Positions 41,705 to 48,875 of a stretch of DNA of 64,000 nt are shown here, piece by piece. How positions within the stretch are numbered: position 1 is the stretch's first letter; each line of letters opens with the position of its first letter. The translations under genes were made by a program, and so were the position numbers. The notes under the pieces are model-generated. The model was not told the origin of the DNA, made no database searches, and saw only the letters and a program-made list of their open reading frames with translations. Source of the DNA: Flavobacterium lotistagni (GTDB lineage: Bacteria; Bacteroidota; Bacteroidia; Flavobacteriales; Flavobacteriaceae); the NCBI RefSeq assembly GCF_011392125.1, contig NZ_JAAJBU010000008.1:90076-154075 (forward strand), read 5' to 3'.

Positions 41705-42127
41705 TTATAAATATTTTGGGTAATTCGATTTCAATAAATTATAGTCACTGTCGCTAAGTTCTTCTTTGAGCCATACTTTTAATGGATGCTTTGTTGGGGT
41801 TTGCCACAAGGCGAAATAAGTATTACCTGTCAGTGTGTTGTAATACCTGCTTCCGAAAGCTTTAATGACCCATGAAAACTGCGCTTGACTTACTCCTGTA
41901 AGCGTGGTAAAGATGGTTTTGCGCTTTTCGGTATTAGTGAAATTGGCTTCCTTCATTGCATCATAAAGCACCGTGGCTATTTCTTTTGCATTGAAGCTTT
42001 CCGTACTTATTCCCTGATTCAGGTAAGCATTACCGTTTTTATCCTTTTTTGCCTGAGAAATGGCAATAAGCAATATTCCCAATCCCGCAACACCAACTGA
42101 GATAGGCAGAATTTTTGAACTGTCCAT
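41705..42127 (-). CDS. One-TM virion-like protein, unknown family
   Basis: A 140-residue protein with an N-terminal Gly/Ile-rich membrane helix ('ILPISVGVAGLGILLIAIS', residues 5-23) and a soluble helical domain ('AKEIATVLYDAMKEANFTN' etc., ending 'LLKSNYPKYL'). Family unrecognised. It is separated from both neighbours by 2 bp. The short N-terminal helix plus small soluble head repeats the pattern of genes 40852, 40995 and 42130, as expected for structural proteins of an internal-membrane virus. Confidence 0.6.
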   Translation of the reverse strand: MDSSKILPISVGVAGLGILLIAISQAKKDKNGNAYLNQGISTESFNAKEIATVLYDAMKEANFTNTEKRKTIFTTLTGVSQAQFSWVIKAFGSRYYNTLTGNTYFALWQTPTKHPLKVWLKEELSDSDYNLLKSNYPKYL

Positions 42128-42129
42128 GA

Positions 42130-42624
42130 TTAAAAAAAGTTGGGAATTATAAAGCGCAATTCCATTAGTTCATTTTGGCTGAATTGGTCGCCAAACCATT
42201 CAATCAAAGTCATTTTCTTGGATAATGGATTAATACCTTTTCTAAGCCCGAAAGCATTGTGGATTCTCACAAACCCATTAGCATTAATCCCCATTAGGTT
42301 TTGCTTAACTGATTTAAAGCCGTTTCCCATTCCATACATGGCACTATATATCGCTTCAGCTTTATTCTTTGCCATTCCCGTTGAGATATTACTTGGCTTA
42401 TCCCTTTTATTTTCTTTGAGCGGAGAAAACCCACCAAAGATTTTCCGATAGGCAAAATATCCCACACCCACAAAAAGCCCCATTTTCAAGACTCCCTTAA
42501 CGATTGAGACTGTCGCATTCACTCCGGCATTGGCAGTTTCAAGTGTATTGGCGATTGCCTTTTGCCCTTGCGGAGACGATGCGACAGCCATTATTGCCGG
42601 ATTGTGTAAACCTTGTCTTTTCAT
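42130..42624 (-). CDS. One-TM protein, unknown family
   Basis: A 164-residue protein. An Ala-rich amphipathic N-terminus ('AIMAVASSPQGQKAIANTLE') precedes a membrane helix ('MGLFVGVGYFAYRKIFGG', about residues 49-66). The soluble part contains 'AKNKAEAIYSAMYGMGNGFK', a helix similar in style to the 'AKEIATVLYDAM' helix of the next gene, so the two may be distant paralogues. It is the first gene downstream of the rRNA-like stretch. Confidence 0.6.
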   Translation of the reverse strand: MKRQGLHNPAIMAVASSPQGQKAIANTLETANAGVNATVSIVKGVLKMGLFVGVGYFAYRKIFGGFSPLKENKRDKPSNISTGMAKNKAEAIYSAMYGMGNGFKSVKQNLMGINANGFVRIHNAFGLRKGINPLSKKMTLIEWFGDQFSQNELMELRFIIPNFF

Positions 42625-42639
42625 TTTTCTTTTTTGGCA

Positions 42640-42785
42640 TTGGCAACAGGGAATCTATTTCACTCCTTTGCAGGTTCTTTTCAAGATTGGATTAAAGTTT
42701 TTAAAATGGTCAGGACTATCACCCTCTACCGAAGTAGGTCACGCATTCCATCGTGTTTTACCTTAAACCAACCCCTGTTGGTTGG
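42640..42785 (-). ncRNA. Possible structured RNA resembling parts of 23S rRNA domain I
   Basis: This non-coding gap in an otherwise gapless operon reads on the minus strand: a 7-bp hairpin (AACCAAC/GTTGGTT, 42766-42783), GGAATGCGTGACC (42737-42749), a CTAC-TTCG-GTAG stem, AGAGGGTGATAGTCC (42713-42727), TGAAAAGAACC (42673-42683) and GGAGTGAAATAGAT (42653-42666). The last three strings and their order match, from memory, conserved 23S rRNA domain I (the 'GGGTGAxAGxCC' and 'GAAAAGAACCCC...GGGGAGTGAAA' regions), with the intervening part shortened. It is not a complete rRNA. It may be a non-coding RNA, a leader, or a captured rRNA fragment. Confidence 0.5.
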
Positions 42786-42859
42786 ATGAGTTTTTACACA
42801 TTCTTTAAATGATAGACACTTCTAATCTTACATTTCCAAATCAATGCTGTTTTATTGAT

Positions 42860-43054
42860 CTACATGATAAACTCTTTGATGGTTTGCCAACTCTGCGTGT
42901 CAGTAACCATTGCAATGGCTTTTTTGGATTTCTTCAGTTCTGCGAGTTTCTCTAAAACTTCGTTATCCAAATCTGCTAACTCCTGAAGCAGTTTTGCTTT
43001 TTTCTGTACCTTGAATGGATTCGTCTCTTTTGTTTTTATGCTGATTGTACTCAT
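42860..43054 (-). CDS. Small coiled-coil protein (64 aa)
   Basis: A 64-residue protein that is mostly helix with regular Leu/Glu/Lys heptads ('KAKLLQELADLDNEVLEKLAELKKSKKA'-type stretch, residues about 19-47). Its start overlaps the stop of the upstream gene by 4 bp, so they are translated together. Likely a small structural or scaffolding subunit; no family recognised. Confidence 0.6.
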   Translation of the reverse strand: MSTISIKTKETNPFKVQKKAKLLQELADLDNEVLEKLAELKKSKKAIAMVTDTQSWQTIKEFIM

Positions 43055-43851
43055 ACTAACATTTGGTGTTTTTGTAATAGCCCGAACAATTCCTGTGAAA
43101 AGAGATTGTCTTCGGACTTCTCGTTGATTTTCTGATAAATGACAGATAGCAGGACTATGGTATCATCGTCAAGGGTTTTGATTATGTCCAGGAAAGCCTT
43201 TTTTGCATCCGAATAATTCGAATCATCCAAATCTTCGGCTGAAGCCATTGCTAAACCGTTACTCTCAACAGGCACATTAAAACCCAATCCCTTCAATATT
43301 AATGGAGCTTGCTTTACTACGCCCAAAAGCATATTGTTCAAGCTGTCATTGCTTTCTTTGGTATATCTCCGTTGCAATTTTTCTTCGGTCAGCTCATCGT
43401 TTTTGGCTTTGAGTTCCCGATTTTGCTTTTCTGATTCTTCCAGTTTCCGTGCAAGTTCCGAGCGGTCATGTGCCTGTAATTTCAAGTCGAAGATTTCGGC
43501 AATTCCCAAACCCATCAATCCGCTTTTCTTCTTTTTCTTCTTTTTTTTAGCTTCCTGCATAGGCTCATCTTCATTATCGTTTGATTTTGATTCCCCGAAA
43601 GTCACATCGAAAGCTTCTCCCTCAATCTTAAAAGCATTAATCCCATTTTTTCGTTTCTCCTGAAGCGTTATTTTTGAATGTCCTTCAGCAAAAACTTTTT
43701 CAAAGAAATCCTCTGATGAACCATATTCATTTTTAATTTGCTCATGGGTTACGTTCCGGTAAATTGGCTTTGAAGTATTCCTGTCGTAAACGGTGACAGC
43801 ACAAAATTTGTCACTATTCAGCTTATCCATCAAATCATCTAATCGCTCCAT
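43051..43851 (-). CDS. Coiled-coil protein, possible scaffold
   Basis: A 266-residue soluble protein. Residues about 95-115 are a Lys-rich basic stretch; residues 115-170 are a strong coiled coil ('DRSELARKLEESEKQNREL' region); the C-terminal ~70 residues are helical and acidic. This is the composition of scaffolding or DNA-binding structural proteins, but no family was recognised. It lies 2 bp downstream of the beta-rich gene and overlaps the following small gene by 4 bp. Confidence 0.6.
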   Translation of the reverse strand: MERLDDLMDKLNSDKFCAVTVYDRNTSKPIYRNVTHEQIKNEYGSSEDFFEKVFAEGHSKITLQEKRKNGINAFKIEGEAFDVTFGESKSNDNEDEPMQEAKKKKKKKKSGLMGLGIAEIFDLKLQAHDRSELARKLEESEKQNRELKAKNDELTEEKLQRRYTKESNDSLNNMLLGVVKQAPLILKGLGFNVPVESNGLAMASAEDLDDSNYSDAKKAFLDIIKTLDDDTIVLLSVIYQKINEKSEDNLFSQELFGLLQKHQMLV

Positions 43852-43853
43852 CC

Positions 43854-44129
43854 TTACATTAGTTTCTTGTAGATAAGTAGTATTTTGTTTTGTGGTATCG
43901 GATTTCGTTTTTTGTTGTCGGTATTGGCGTAAGTAACTTCTAATTGCACCTTTGAAAATGTACCATCAGGCACAATCAGGATTTGCTTCTGCGTTGGATA
44001 AATGCTTACTCCATTAACAATTGCAATGCTGTTGCCTTTATTGAGAACGCAGAGCGAGGTAATATTCTCCAAAATCGGGATTTGTTCTTCTCGGTACTCT
44101 CTTGTTATAAAAGCTGATTCTACAAACAT
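43854..44129 (-). CDS. Small beta-rich virion-like protein (91 aa)
   Basis: A 91-residue all-beta protein. The ATG at 44129 ('MFVESAFITREYREE') is chosen because it follows the upstream stop by 1 bp; the open frame extends 14 codons further but overlaps that gene. Strands such as 'SLCVLNKGNSIAIVNGVSIY' and 'FSKVQLEVTYANTDN' suggest a small jelly-roll or Ig-like fold. It forms a tight pair with the 124-residue beta-rich protein and could be a minor capsid or spike component. Family unrecognised. Confidence 0.6.
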   Translation of the reverse strand: MFVESAFITREYREEQIPILENITSLCVLNKGNSIAIVNGVSIYPTQKQILIVPDGTFSKVQLEVTYANTDNKKRNPIPQNKILLIYKKLM

Positions 44130-44130
44130 T

Positions 44131-44505
44131 TTACATTCTTTGGATATTATTGTTATACAGGAATACCACATGAAATTTTAATGGGGCATCGCCTTGAAGC
44201 TTTTCGTCTAAAGTGAAAATCAAAGAATAGTCCTTGTTTCCGGTATCGAAATTCATTGGCTTAAAGCTTTTCTCATATTCCCCGCCGTTTGACTGCCTCC
44301 AGTTGTCGATATGAACCGATGGAACAATTGCAATGCTATTGTCATCTTTCATTTCAATTGATGCCATTGCGTTAACAGTCTTTTCAACGCCATTGGTATA
44401 AAGTGCCGCTCCCGTAGTAAAGCCTGTTGGAAGTTTGAAGTTTACAGAGGTATCACTTTCTCCAGGTCTTATTATCGCTTTTGCGACATATTGAATCTGT
44501 CTCAT
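44131..44505 (-). CDS. Beta-rich virion-like protein (124 aa)
   Basis: A 124-residue protein made almost wholly of beta strands ('YVAKAIIRPGESDTSVNFKL', 'SIAIVPSVHIDNW', 'YSLIFTLDEKL', 'LKFHVVFLYNN'). Size and strand spacing are compatible with a single jelly roll, as in minor or second capsid proteins of tailless viruses; this is inference. It sits behind the hairpin that follows the putative major structural gene and is expressed with the 91-residue protein. Confidence 0.6.
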   Translation of the reverse strand: MRQIQYVAKAIIRPGESDTSVNFKLPTGFTTGAALYTNGVEKTVNAMASIEMKDDNSIAIVPSVHIDNWRQSNGGEYEKSFKPMNFDTGNKDYSLIFTLDEKLQGDAPLKFHVVFLYNNNIQRM

Positions 44506-44519
44506 GCTCTTTGGTTTTT

Positions 44520-44548
44520 AAAAGCCATAGTTTCAGACTATGGCTTTT
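44520..44548 (-). terminator. Strong hairpin after the putative major capsid gene
   Basis: A 12-bp perfect stem (44520-44531 with 44537-44548) with a 5-nt loop, followed on the minus strand by TTTTAAAAA. It lies 11 bp past the stop of the 185-residue gene, within the operon. Such a partial terminator or 3' stabiliser is often found after the most abundant structural gene. Confidence 0.7.
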
Positions 44549-44559
44549 GAATCTGAATA

Positions 44560-45117
44560 TTATTTTTTCGCTTCTGTAACTCGGAACTCCAATCGCATAA
44601 AGAGTGGTTTCCCGGTTGGAACTGTAACACCTTTAGGAAATTCCAATTCCAGTTTGAATTCTTCTTTAGCTCTTAAAAGCGGCGTAGTTGCAATTGGTCT
44701 ATGGTCTGCATCCTTGAAGTTTTGAGTATCGGTCATCGGCAAATCAATAAGCATGTCATTGGTTTGGATAAGCCTTAAATCGGCATTCTGCAATTCAGCA
44801 GGAATTTTTTCTGCATTTTGCCAATTCGCACTTTCTACACCTGCTCCGACTGAGGTAAATAGAGCACGAATGGAATCAATGACAACATCACGCCCGGAGT
44901 TCAAAAGGTTTCCGTCAAAATTGGTGACACCAACAAGTTTTTTGGTATTGGAATCAACGAGTTGGTTAATTCCGCTCATGCCGTCAATTTTTACGTTCAA
45001 GTAGAAAGTTTTGTCAACCAACTTGGTTGCCTGCGGCCTTGCGGATTGTGCATATTGGCGTTGTCTTGCTCCCAAAACTTTGATTGCCCTTTGCAGTTGT
45101 GGATTTCTATTTTCCAT
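44560..45117 (-). CDS. Candidate major capsid protein (185 aa, beta-rich)
   Basis: A 185-residue soluble protein. The first ~30 residues are basic and Gln/Arg-rich ('LQRAIKVLGARQRQYAQSAR'), like an inner-facing arm; the rest alternates strands ('KTFYLNVKIDGM', 'RLIQTNDMLIDLPM', 'EFKLELEFPKGV', 'LFMRLEFRV'). It lacks a membrane segment, unlike its neighbours. Length matches single-jelly-roll capsid proteins, and the strong hairpin directly behind it suggests high expression. The capsid call is an inference; no homologue was recognised. Confidence 0.45.
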   Translation of the reverse strand: MENRNPQLQRAIKVLGARQRQYAQSARPQATKLVDKTFYLNVKIDGMSGINQLVDSNTKKLVGVTNFDGNLLNSGRDVVIDSIRALFTSVGAGVESANWQNAEKIPAELQNADLRLIQTNDMLIDLPMTDTQNFKDADHRPIATTPLLRAKEEFKLELEFPKGVTVPTGKPLFMRLEFRVTEAKK

Positions 45118-45146
45118 TGTTGTATAATTAAAGTTTACTTTTTTGA

Positions 45147-45731
45147 TTACATGATATAGTTTCCGTCTTCATCGATGTAGGCATTTAAACCATCTTCATC
45201 ATAAGCTCCTAAGCCATCATCTTCATAAAGACTCAATCCGCTTTCAACATAATTTCCGTTTTCATCGATGTAGCCGCCCAAACCTTCATCATAGCCGTTC
45301 AGCCCATCTTCTACATAATTGCCGTTGACATCAATGTAGCCACCCAATCCGTCTTCATGGTAATTGCCATAAGCATCGATATATCCGTTTAATCCGTTAA
45401 CCGCTCCTGAAAGACCAGCCGCTTTTTGCATAAATCTTCCGATAGCCGATTCGGGGTTTAGTTTGGAAGCGATTTTCTCAGATGAAAAAACATTCTTCAC
45501 AAGCTCTAAGCCGTGAGCAATGGAAACACCAATTGCTGAACCTCTCATAAGCGAACTTTTAGTATCGCTCCCTTTTACTTTTACTGCCAAAAACCCCGCA
45601 CCAAAGGCAACCGCGCCATTAACAACACCTTTTACCATGTTGGAGGATGTCTCGGTCATAGTGCCTGTTAAACCTCTTGAAAGAGCGCCAACGGCAACGG
45701 CAGAACTGATTGTTATTAATTCTTGTTTCAT
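45147..45731 (-). CDS. Membrane-associated protein with C-terminal acidic GLxGYID repeats
   Basis: A 194-residue protein. Residues 1-80 are Gly/Ala-rich and hydrophobic ('VVNGAVAFGAGFLAVKV', residues 36-52), suggesting membrane insertion. Residues about 113-194 consist of degenerate acidic repeats with motifs 'GYIDAYGNYHEDGL', 'GYIDVNGNYVEDGL' and 'GYIDENGNYVESGL' (Tyr-Ile-Asp at 117, 132, 154 and 185). Repeats of Gly/Tyr/Asp/Asn could bind cations or form an extended fibre. It may be a receptor-binding or vertex protein. Family unknown. Confidence 0.6.
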   Translation of the reverse strand: MKQELITISSAVAVGALSRGLTGTMTETSSNMVKGVVNGAVAFGAGFLAVKVKGSDTKSSLMRGSAIGVSIAHGLELVKNVFSSEKIASKLNPESAIGRFMQKAAGLSGAVNGLNGYIDAYGNYHEDGLGGYIDVNGNYVEDGLNGYDEGLGGYIDENGNYVESGLSLYEDDGLGAYDEDGLNAYIDEDGNYIM

Positions 45732-45739
45732 GTCTGTAT

Positions 45740-46423
45740 TTATTGATTACTTTTTGAACTTGTGGCTAAGAGAATTGCTCCGACTGCGCCTACACCGATA
45801 ACTATCGGAATCGTGTAATTGGGTTTATCTGAAGATACTCCGCTTTCATTTTTTGATGCTTCCCGTTGTGTAGCTGCTTCTTCTCTTAAATTGTCTACCG
45901 GAATATCTTTTACACTGGAAAGGGTTTCGAGCTGCGCATCATTTGGAACTCCTTCACCAGTTGGTGTGCCTGTAGATATGGATTCCGCCGGAATTCCTTT
46001 TACCTGTGCAATTGTATCCAATTGGGCAGGCGTAGGGGTTGCATTTGGCATCACTTCAACTGGTTCGGAAGTTTCAATTTGATTGTTGGAAAAAGCATTC
46101 TTGACAGTTGGTTTTATCACATTGTCCATTGCTAATTTTCCAACTTTAGTATTTGCAATTTTAGTTGCAAACTTTACCACCTTTCCATTCTTTACCTTGG
46201 TTAGGATTTTCCCAACTTTGCTGTTCATTAGTTTACTGGCAATACCACCTCCTGGAATAAAGGTCATGGCAGTTGAAGCAATTGGGGCAACGGCTTTACC
46301 AACTTTTATAGCGTTCTTGATAGAAACATTTTTTAACCGCACATTTTTTTTGAGGAATTTGCCGATTTTGAACCCTCGGTTTAATCCTGCATTTAATCCT
46401 GATTGTTCTTCTAATATTATCAT
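45740..46423 (-). CDS. Basic amphipathic protein with C-terminal TM helix
   Basis: A 227-residue protein. Residues about 15-105 are very basic with hydrophobic faces ('KIGKFLKKNVRLKNVSIKNA', 'NSKVGKILTKVKNGK'), typical of membrane- or nucleic-acid-binding amphipathic helices. Residues 115-195 are Pro/Thr/Glu-rich and contain a doubled motif 'PAQLDTIAQVKGIP' / 'DAQLETLSSVKDIP'. A C-terminal helix ('YTIPIVIGVGAVGAILLAT') anchors it. Likely a membrane-embedded virion protein. It starts 12 bp after the transglutaminase-like gene. Confidence 0.6.
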   Translation of the reverse strand: MIILEEQSGLNAGLNRGFKIGKFLKKNVRLKNVSIKNAIKVGKAVAPIASTAMTFIPGGGIASKLMNSKVGKILTKVKNGKVVKFATKIANTKVGKLAMDNVIKPTVKNAFSNNQIETSEPVEVMPNATPTPAQLDTIAQVKGIPAESISTGTPTGEGVPNDAQLETLSSVKDIPVDNLREEAATQREASKNESGVSSDKPNYTIPIVIGVGAVGAILLATSSKSNQ

Positions 46424-46435
46424 ACGCTGTCTTTT

Positions 46436-47137
46436 TTAAAATGGAAATCTGTTTCTGCTGGTAGTGTTGCTTTTCTTGGCACTTGTTCTCTTTTTAACTC
46501 TGCTTGATGTACCTTTCAAGCCTCTTTTTGGTGAAGGGCAATTCAGCCCTACGTGTGGCAGTTTCTGATTCATAAAAACATCTTTTTTATCGGTATAACT
46601 TGGCTCTTTGTTACTCTGTATCGTTCCGTCAATAATGCAATGTCCATCGTCTAATTTTCCGCTTTCCTGATTGAATGGCACAACCAAATAAACATGAGTA
46701 AACTGCTTTGGATTGAACTTTGGCTGTTTAATTTGCCTGATGTAATGCTTGATTCCCAAATTCATCAAAACCGAACTGGCGAAAATCGAGTAGCTTTTAC
46801 AATCAATTCCTTCACGGCGATTAAACCAACTGTTAGCAGGGCTTCTTAAATTCTGTGTCACTCCATCCGCCTGATATTGGATGTCATAATACAGGAAGTA
46901 ATGAATCTTATCACAAGTATCTTTTACGGTTCTCCCTTTAAGGATTTGCGATAATTTGGCAACCTGTTTATAGAAAGTTTCCACCCATACTTTCATCATG
47001 GAAACTGAATAAAATGTATCGCCAGTTTTGAGTTTTACCTTTTGTCCTTTCGGTTTTTCAATCAGGTGGTTAAACTCGTCACCGTTTTTTATTCTGCGCT
47101 TTAGAATTAAGTTGATTTCATTTTTGGTCATTTTCAT
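46436..47137 (-). CDS. Transglutaminase-like cysteine protein, first gene of the late operon
   Basis: A 233-residue protein with a transglutaminase-like (papain-fold) core. The catalytic triad is visible as Cys in 'GIDCKSYSIFASSVL' (about residue 119), His in 'FTHVYLVV' and Asp in 'CIIDGT'. The C-terminal 35 residues are a very basic tail ending 'NRFPF'. Such enzymes in phage and mobile elements act as proteases or crosslinkers, for example in capsid maturation. It is preceded by a terminator, so a new promoter should lie in the ~30-bp A/T-rich leader or within the terminator region. Confidence 0.7.
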   Translation of the reverse strand: MKMTKNEINLILKRRIKNGDEFNHLIEKPKGQKVKLKTGDTFYSVSMMKVWVETFYKQVAKLSQILKGRTVKDTCDKIHYFLYYDIQYQADGVTQNLRSPANSWFNRREGIDCKSYSIFASSVLMNLGIKHYIRQIKQPKFNPKQFTHVYLVVPFNQESGKLDDGHCIIDGTIQSNKEPSYTDKKDVFMNQKLPHVGLNCPSPKRGLKGTSSRVKKRTSAKKSNTTSRNRFPF

Positions 47138-47167
47138 TTCCTAACTTTCCTGAGCAAATTTTGGAAA

Positions 47168-47199
47168 TAAAAAAACCTCGCCTTGAGGTATGGCGAGGT
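47168..47199 (-). terminator. Intrinsic terminator between early and late modules
   Basis: On the minus strand ACCTCGCC pairs with GGCGAGGT (8 bp, 9-nt loop) and is followed by seven T. It ends the early transcript (51093 to 47290) and isolates the late operon. Confidence 0.85.
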
Positions 47200-47289
47200 A
47201 TTGTAAAGTATTATAAGGATTTTAAGAGTATGAGGAAATATGCTAAAATAATATTGCAATTCTATTGCAATATTGGCAGCAAAAGTTCT

Positions 47290-48174
47290 TTAGTCTATTC
47301 CAAGTTTTTTATGCATTTCATGCCATTCTTTTCTGAACTGAATACTTTCTAATGCTGCTTTTCGTCTTTCTTCTGGTAAGCATTCAATACAGGTTGGATA
47401 TTGAAGTCCTTTGTAATGTTGTTTACACTTAGGACATAATTCCATTCCGTTTACATCAAAATTATATGCACATTTTTTGCAAGCGGTTATTGCATCTTCA
47501 AAGGAAAGATATTTGATGCAGTCATTTAGATGAAGTAAAAATGCCTCTTTCTCAATCGTTTCAGAATCTTTATTTTTTGCACGTTCTCTTTGCATCCAAT
47601 ATCTAACACTTGATAAATTGTTTTTATTTCTCCATTTATCCTTTGAGACAAAACATCTATCTACAATTTCGTATGCGTCTTCATTTTCATAAAAAATGGA
47701 AATGAGTTCGTTTACCGATCTATAAATTGCTTCATCAAACTCGTGCTTACAATCAGCACAACGATATTTTGGAGTTTTTTTTACCCTTATGCTTGGATTT
47801 TTATTCTTACAATTTGGACATAATGGAACGGGCTCGTACTCATGATTTTTTAGCAAGTAATCAGTAAATTCTGATTTGTTTATTTGTGGATTAGTGTCTA
47901 TGTGGTCTTGGGCATATTTTCTTGTTATTTCTCTCAGATATTCTGAGTATTTTCTTGGGTGAGAAAGATGCTGTACGGTTAAAGTCTCGGTACCACTACA
48001 TATTTCACATTTGTCTTTAAGAAATTTGATTCTTCTTTCTTGCCAGTCTTTTGTATTCCAAGATCTTTGTCCTTCTTTTAAATCTCCCCAAAATTGGGTT
48101 TTTGCGAGTTCTAATCGAATTTCATTTTTCGTCAATTTATCTCTTAGCTCTATGAGTTCGCTATATGTCAACAT
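47290..48174 (-). CDS. Multi-zinc-ribbon HNH-like protein
   Basis: A 294-residue protein rich in Cys pairs: 'CEIC' (56-59) followed by 'QHLSH' (68-72), which resembles an HNH core; a zinc ribbon with 'CPNC' (119-122) and 'CADC' (139-142); and a C-terminal ribbon with CxxC pairs 'CKKC', 'CPKC' and 'CIEC'. The ATG at 48174 is preferred since it follows the upstream stop by 1 bp; the frame extends 14 codons further upstream. Probably a nucleic-acid-binding nuclease-like protein. Last gene of the early transcript. Confidence 0.65.
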   Translation of the reverse strand: MLTYSELIELRDKLTKNEIRLELAKTQFWGDLKEGQRSWNTKDWQERRIKFLKDKCEICSGTETLTVQHLSHPRKYSEYLREITRKYAQDHIDTNPQINKSEFTDYLLKNHEYEPVPLCPNCKNKNPSIRVKKTPKYRCADCKHEFDEAIYRSVNELISIFYENEDAYEIVDRCFVSKDKWRNKNNLSSVRYWMQRERAKNKDSETIEKEAFLLHLNDCIKYLSFEDAITACKKCAYNFDVNGMELCPKCKQHYKGLQYPTCIECLPEERRKAALESIQFRKEWHEMHKKLGID

Positions 48175-48175
48175 A

Positions 48176-48502
48176 CTATCTTTTTTTAGGTACAATTCTG
48201 CCTCGACTGTTTTCACTATAAGTATAACCCGTAGAAGGAAAGGCTACAATACGCCCATCTTTACCCTCTCGATAAATATAACCGGTTGAAGGAAAAGCAA
48301 CAATCTGTCCGTCTTTGCCTTCTCGATATATATACCCCGTTGAAGGAAAAGCAACAACTCGACCATTTTTTCCTTCTCTGTAAATATAACCTGTTGATGG
48401 AAAAGGCACAACTCTTCCATCTTTACCTTCTCGATAAATATAACCTGTTGATGGAAAAGAAATTTCTTTACCATCTTTTCCTGTTCTTGAAATTTTTGAC
48501 AT
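48176..48502 (-). CDS. Small protein of five 18-residue tandem repeats
   Basis: A 108-residue protein almost wholly made of an 18-residue unit: 'FPSTGYIYREGKDGR' plus three variable residues. 'FPSTG' falls at residues 16, 34, 52, 70 and 88, exactly 18 apart. The first 15 residues contain a partial unit ('SRTGKDGKEIS') and the last unit decays into 'YTYSENSRGRIVPKKR'. The repeat predicts a short two-strand hairpin per unit, so a beta solenoid or repeat propeller is possible. Function unknown. It overlaps no neighbour and is followed 1 bp later by the zinc-ribbon gene. Confidence 0.7.
   Translation of the reverse strand: MSKISRTGKDGKEISFPSTGYIYREGKDGRVVPFPSTGYIYREGKNGRVVAFPSTGYIYREGKDGQIVAFPSTGYIYREGKDGRIVAFPSTGYTYSENSRGRIVPKKR
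48188..48457 (-). repeat. 54-bp tandem repeats, five copies
   Basis: DNA repeats underlying the 18-residue units of the gene above. Copies share long identical stretches (for example CTTCTCGATAAATATA on the plus strand) with scattered, partly synonymous, changes, so the array expanded recently and may vary in copy number. Confidence 0.7.
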
Positions 48503-48624
48503 ATCTTAATTTAGATAAACGTTCTGTAAACTTGTATACATTCAAACAAACAATCATAAAGCCATTTAAAAATTGATAAGTAATTATGTATTTAGTTTCG
48601 AATTTAAGAAATAATCTCTATAAA

Positions 48625-48858
48625 TTACCTGTTATTATCGTCATCATAATAATATCCTTTAGGCAATCCGTAAGTTTCTACAAACTCCATAAACTCCAAG
48701 TGAGGAATCATTTTAGTATCCTTCGAAATATTCTTTTCTTTCAGGATTTCATTAATTTGTTTTCTGATTTTCGCCTCACTAAACTGATCACAGTACATCT
48801 GAATCAATTCCGATTTTGTAACTGAATAGGGAAGCGGTTTTTTATTGTTTTTATTCAT
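48625..48858 (-). CDS. Small protein of unknown function (77 aa)
   Basis: A 77-residue soluble protein, mostly helical, with an acidic C-terminus ('GYYYDDDNNR'). 'KSELIQMYCDQFSEAKIRKQINEIL' (residues 15-39) looks like a helical pair of a small DNA-binding or adaptor protein. Family unrecognised. It lies 17 bp downstream of the small membrane gene; a 122-bp gap separates it from the repeat protein, which may therefore have its own promoter. Confidence 0.5.
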   Translation of the reverse strand: MNKNNKKPLPYSVTKSELIQMYCDQFSEAKIRKQINEILKEKNISKDTKMIPHLEFMEFVETYGLPKGYYYDDDNNR

Positions 48859-48875
48859 AGCGACATTATTTGAGT

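Noticed and set aside
44560..45117. Assigning a named major capsid family (for example DJR)
   Set aside because: The protein is too short for a double jelly roll and no specific family motif is recognised; only a general beta-rich capsid candidate is supported.
48188..48457. 54-bp repeats as a CRISPR array
   Set aside because: The repeats are contiguous with no spacers, in frame and fully coding for an 18-residue unit.
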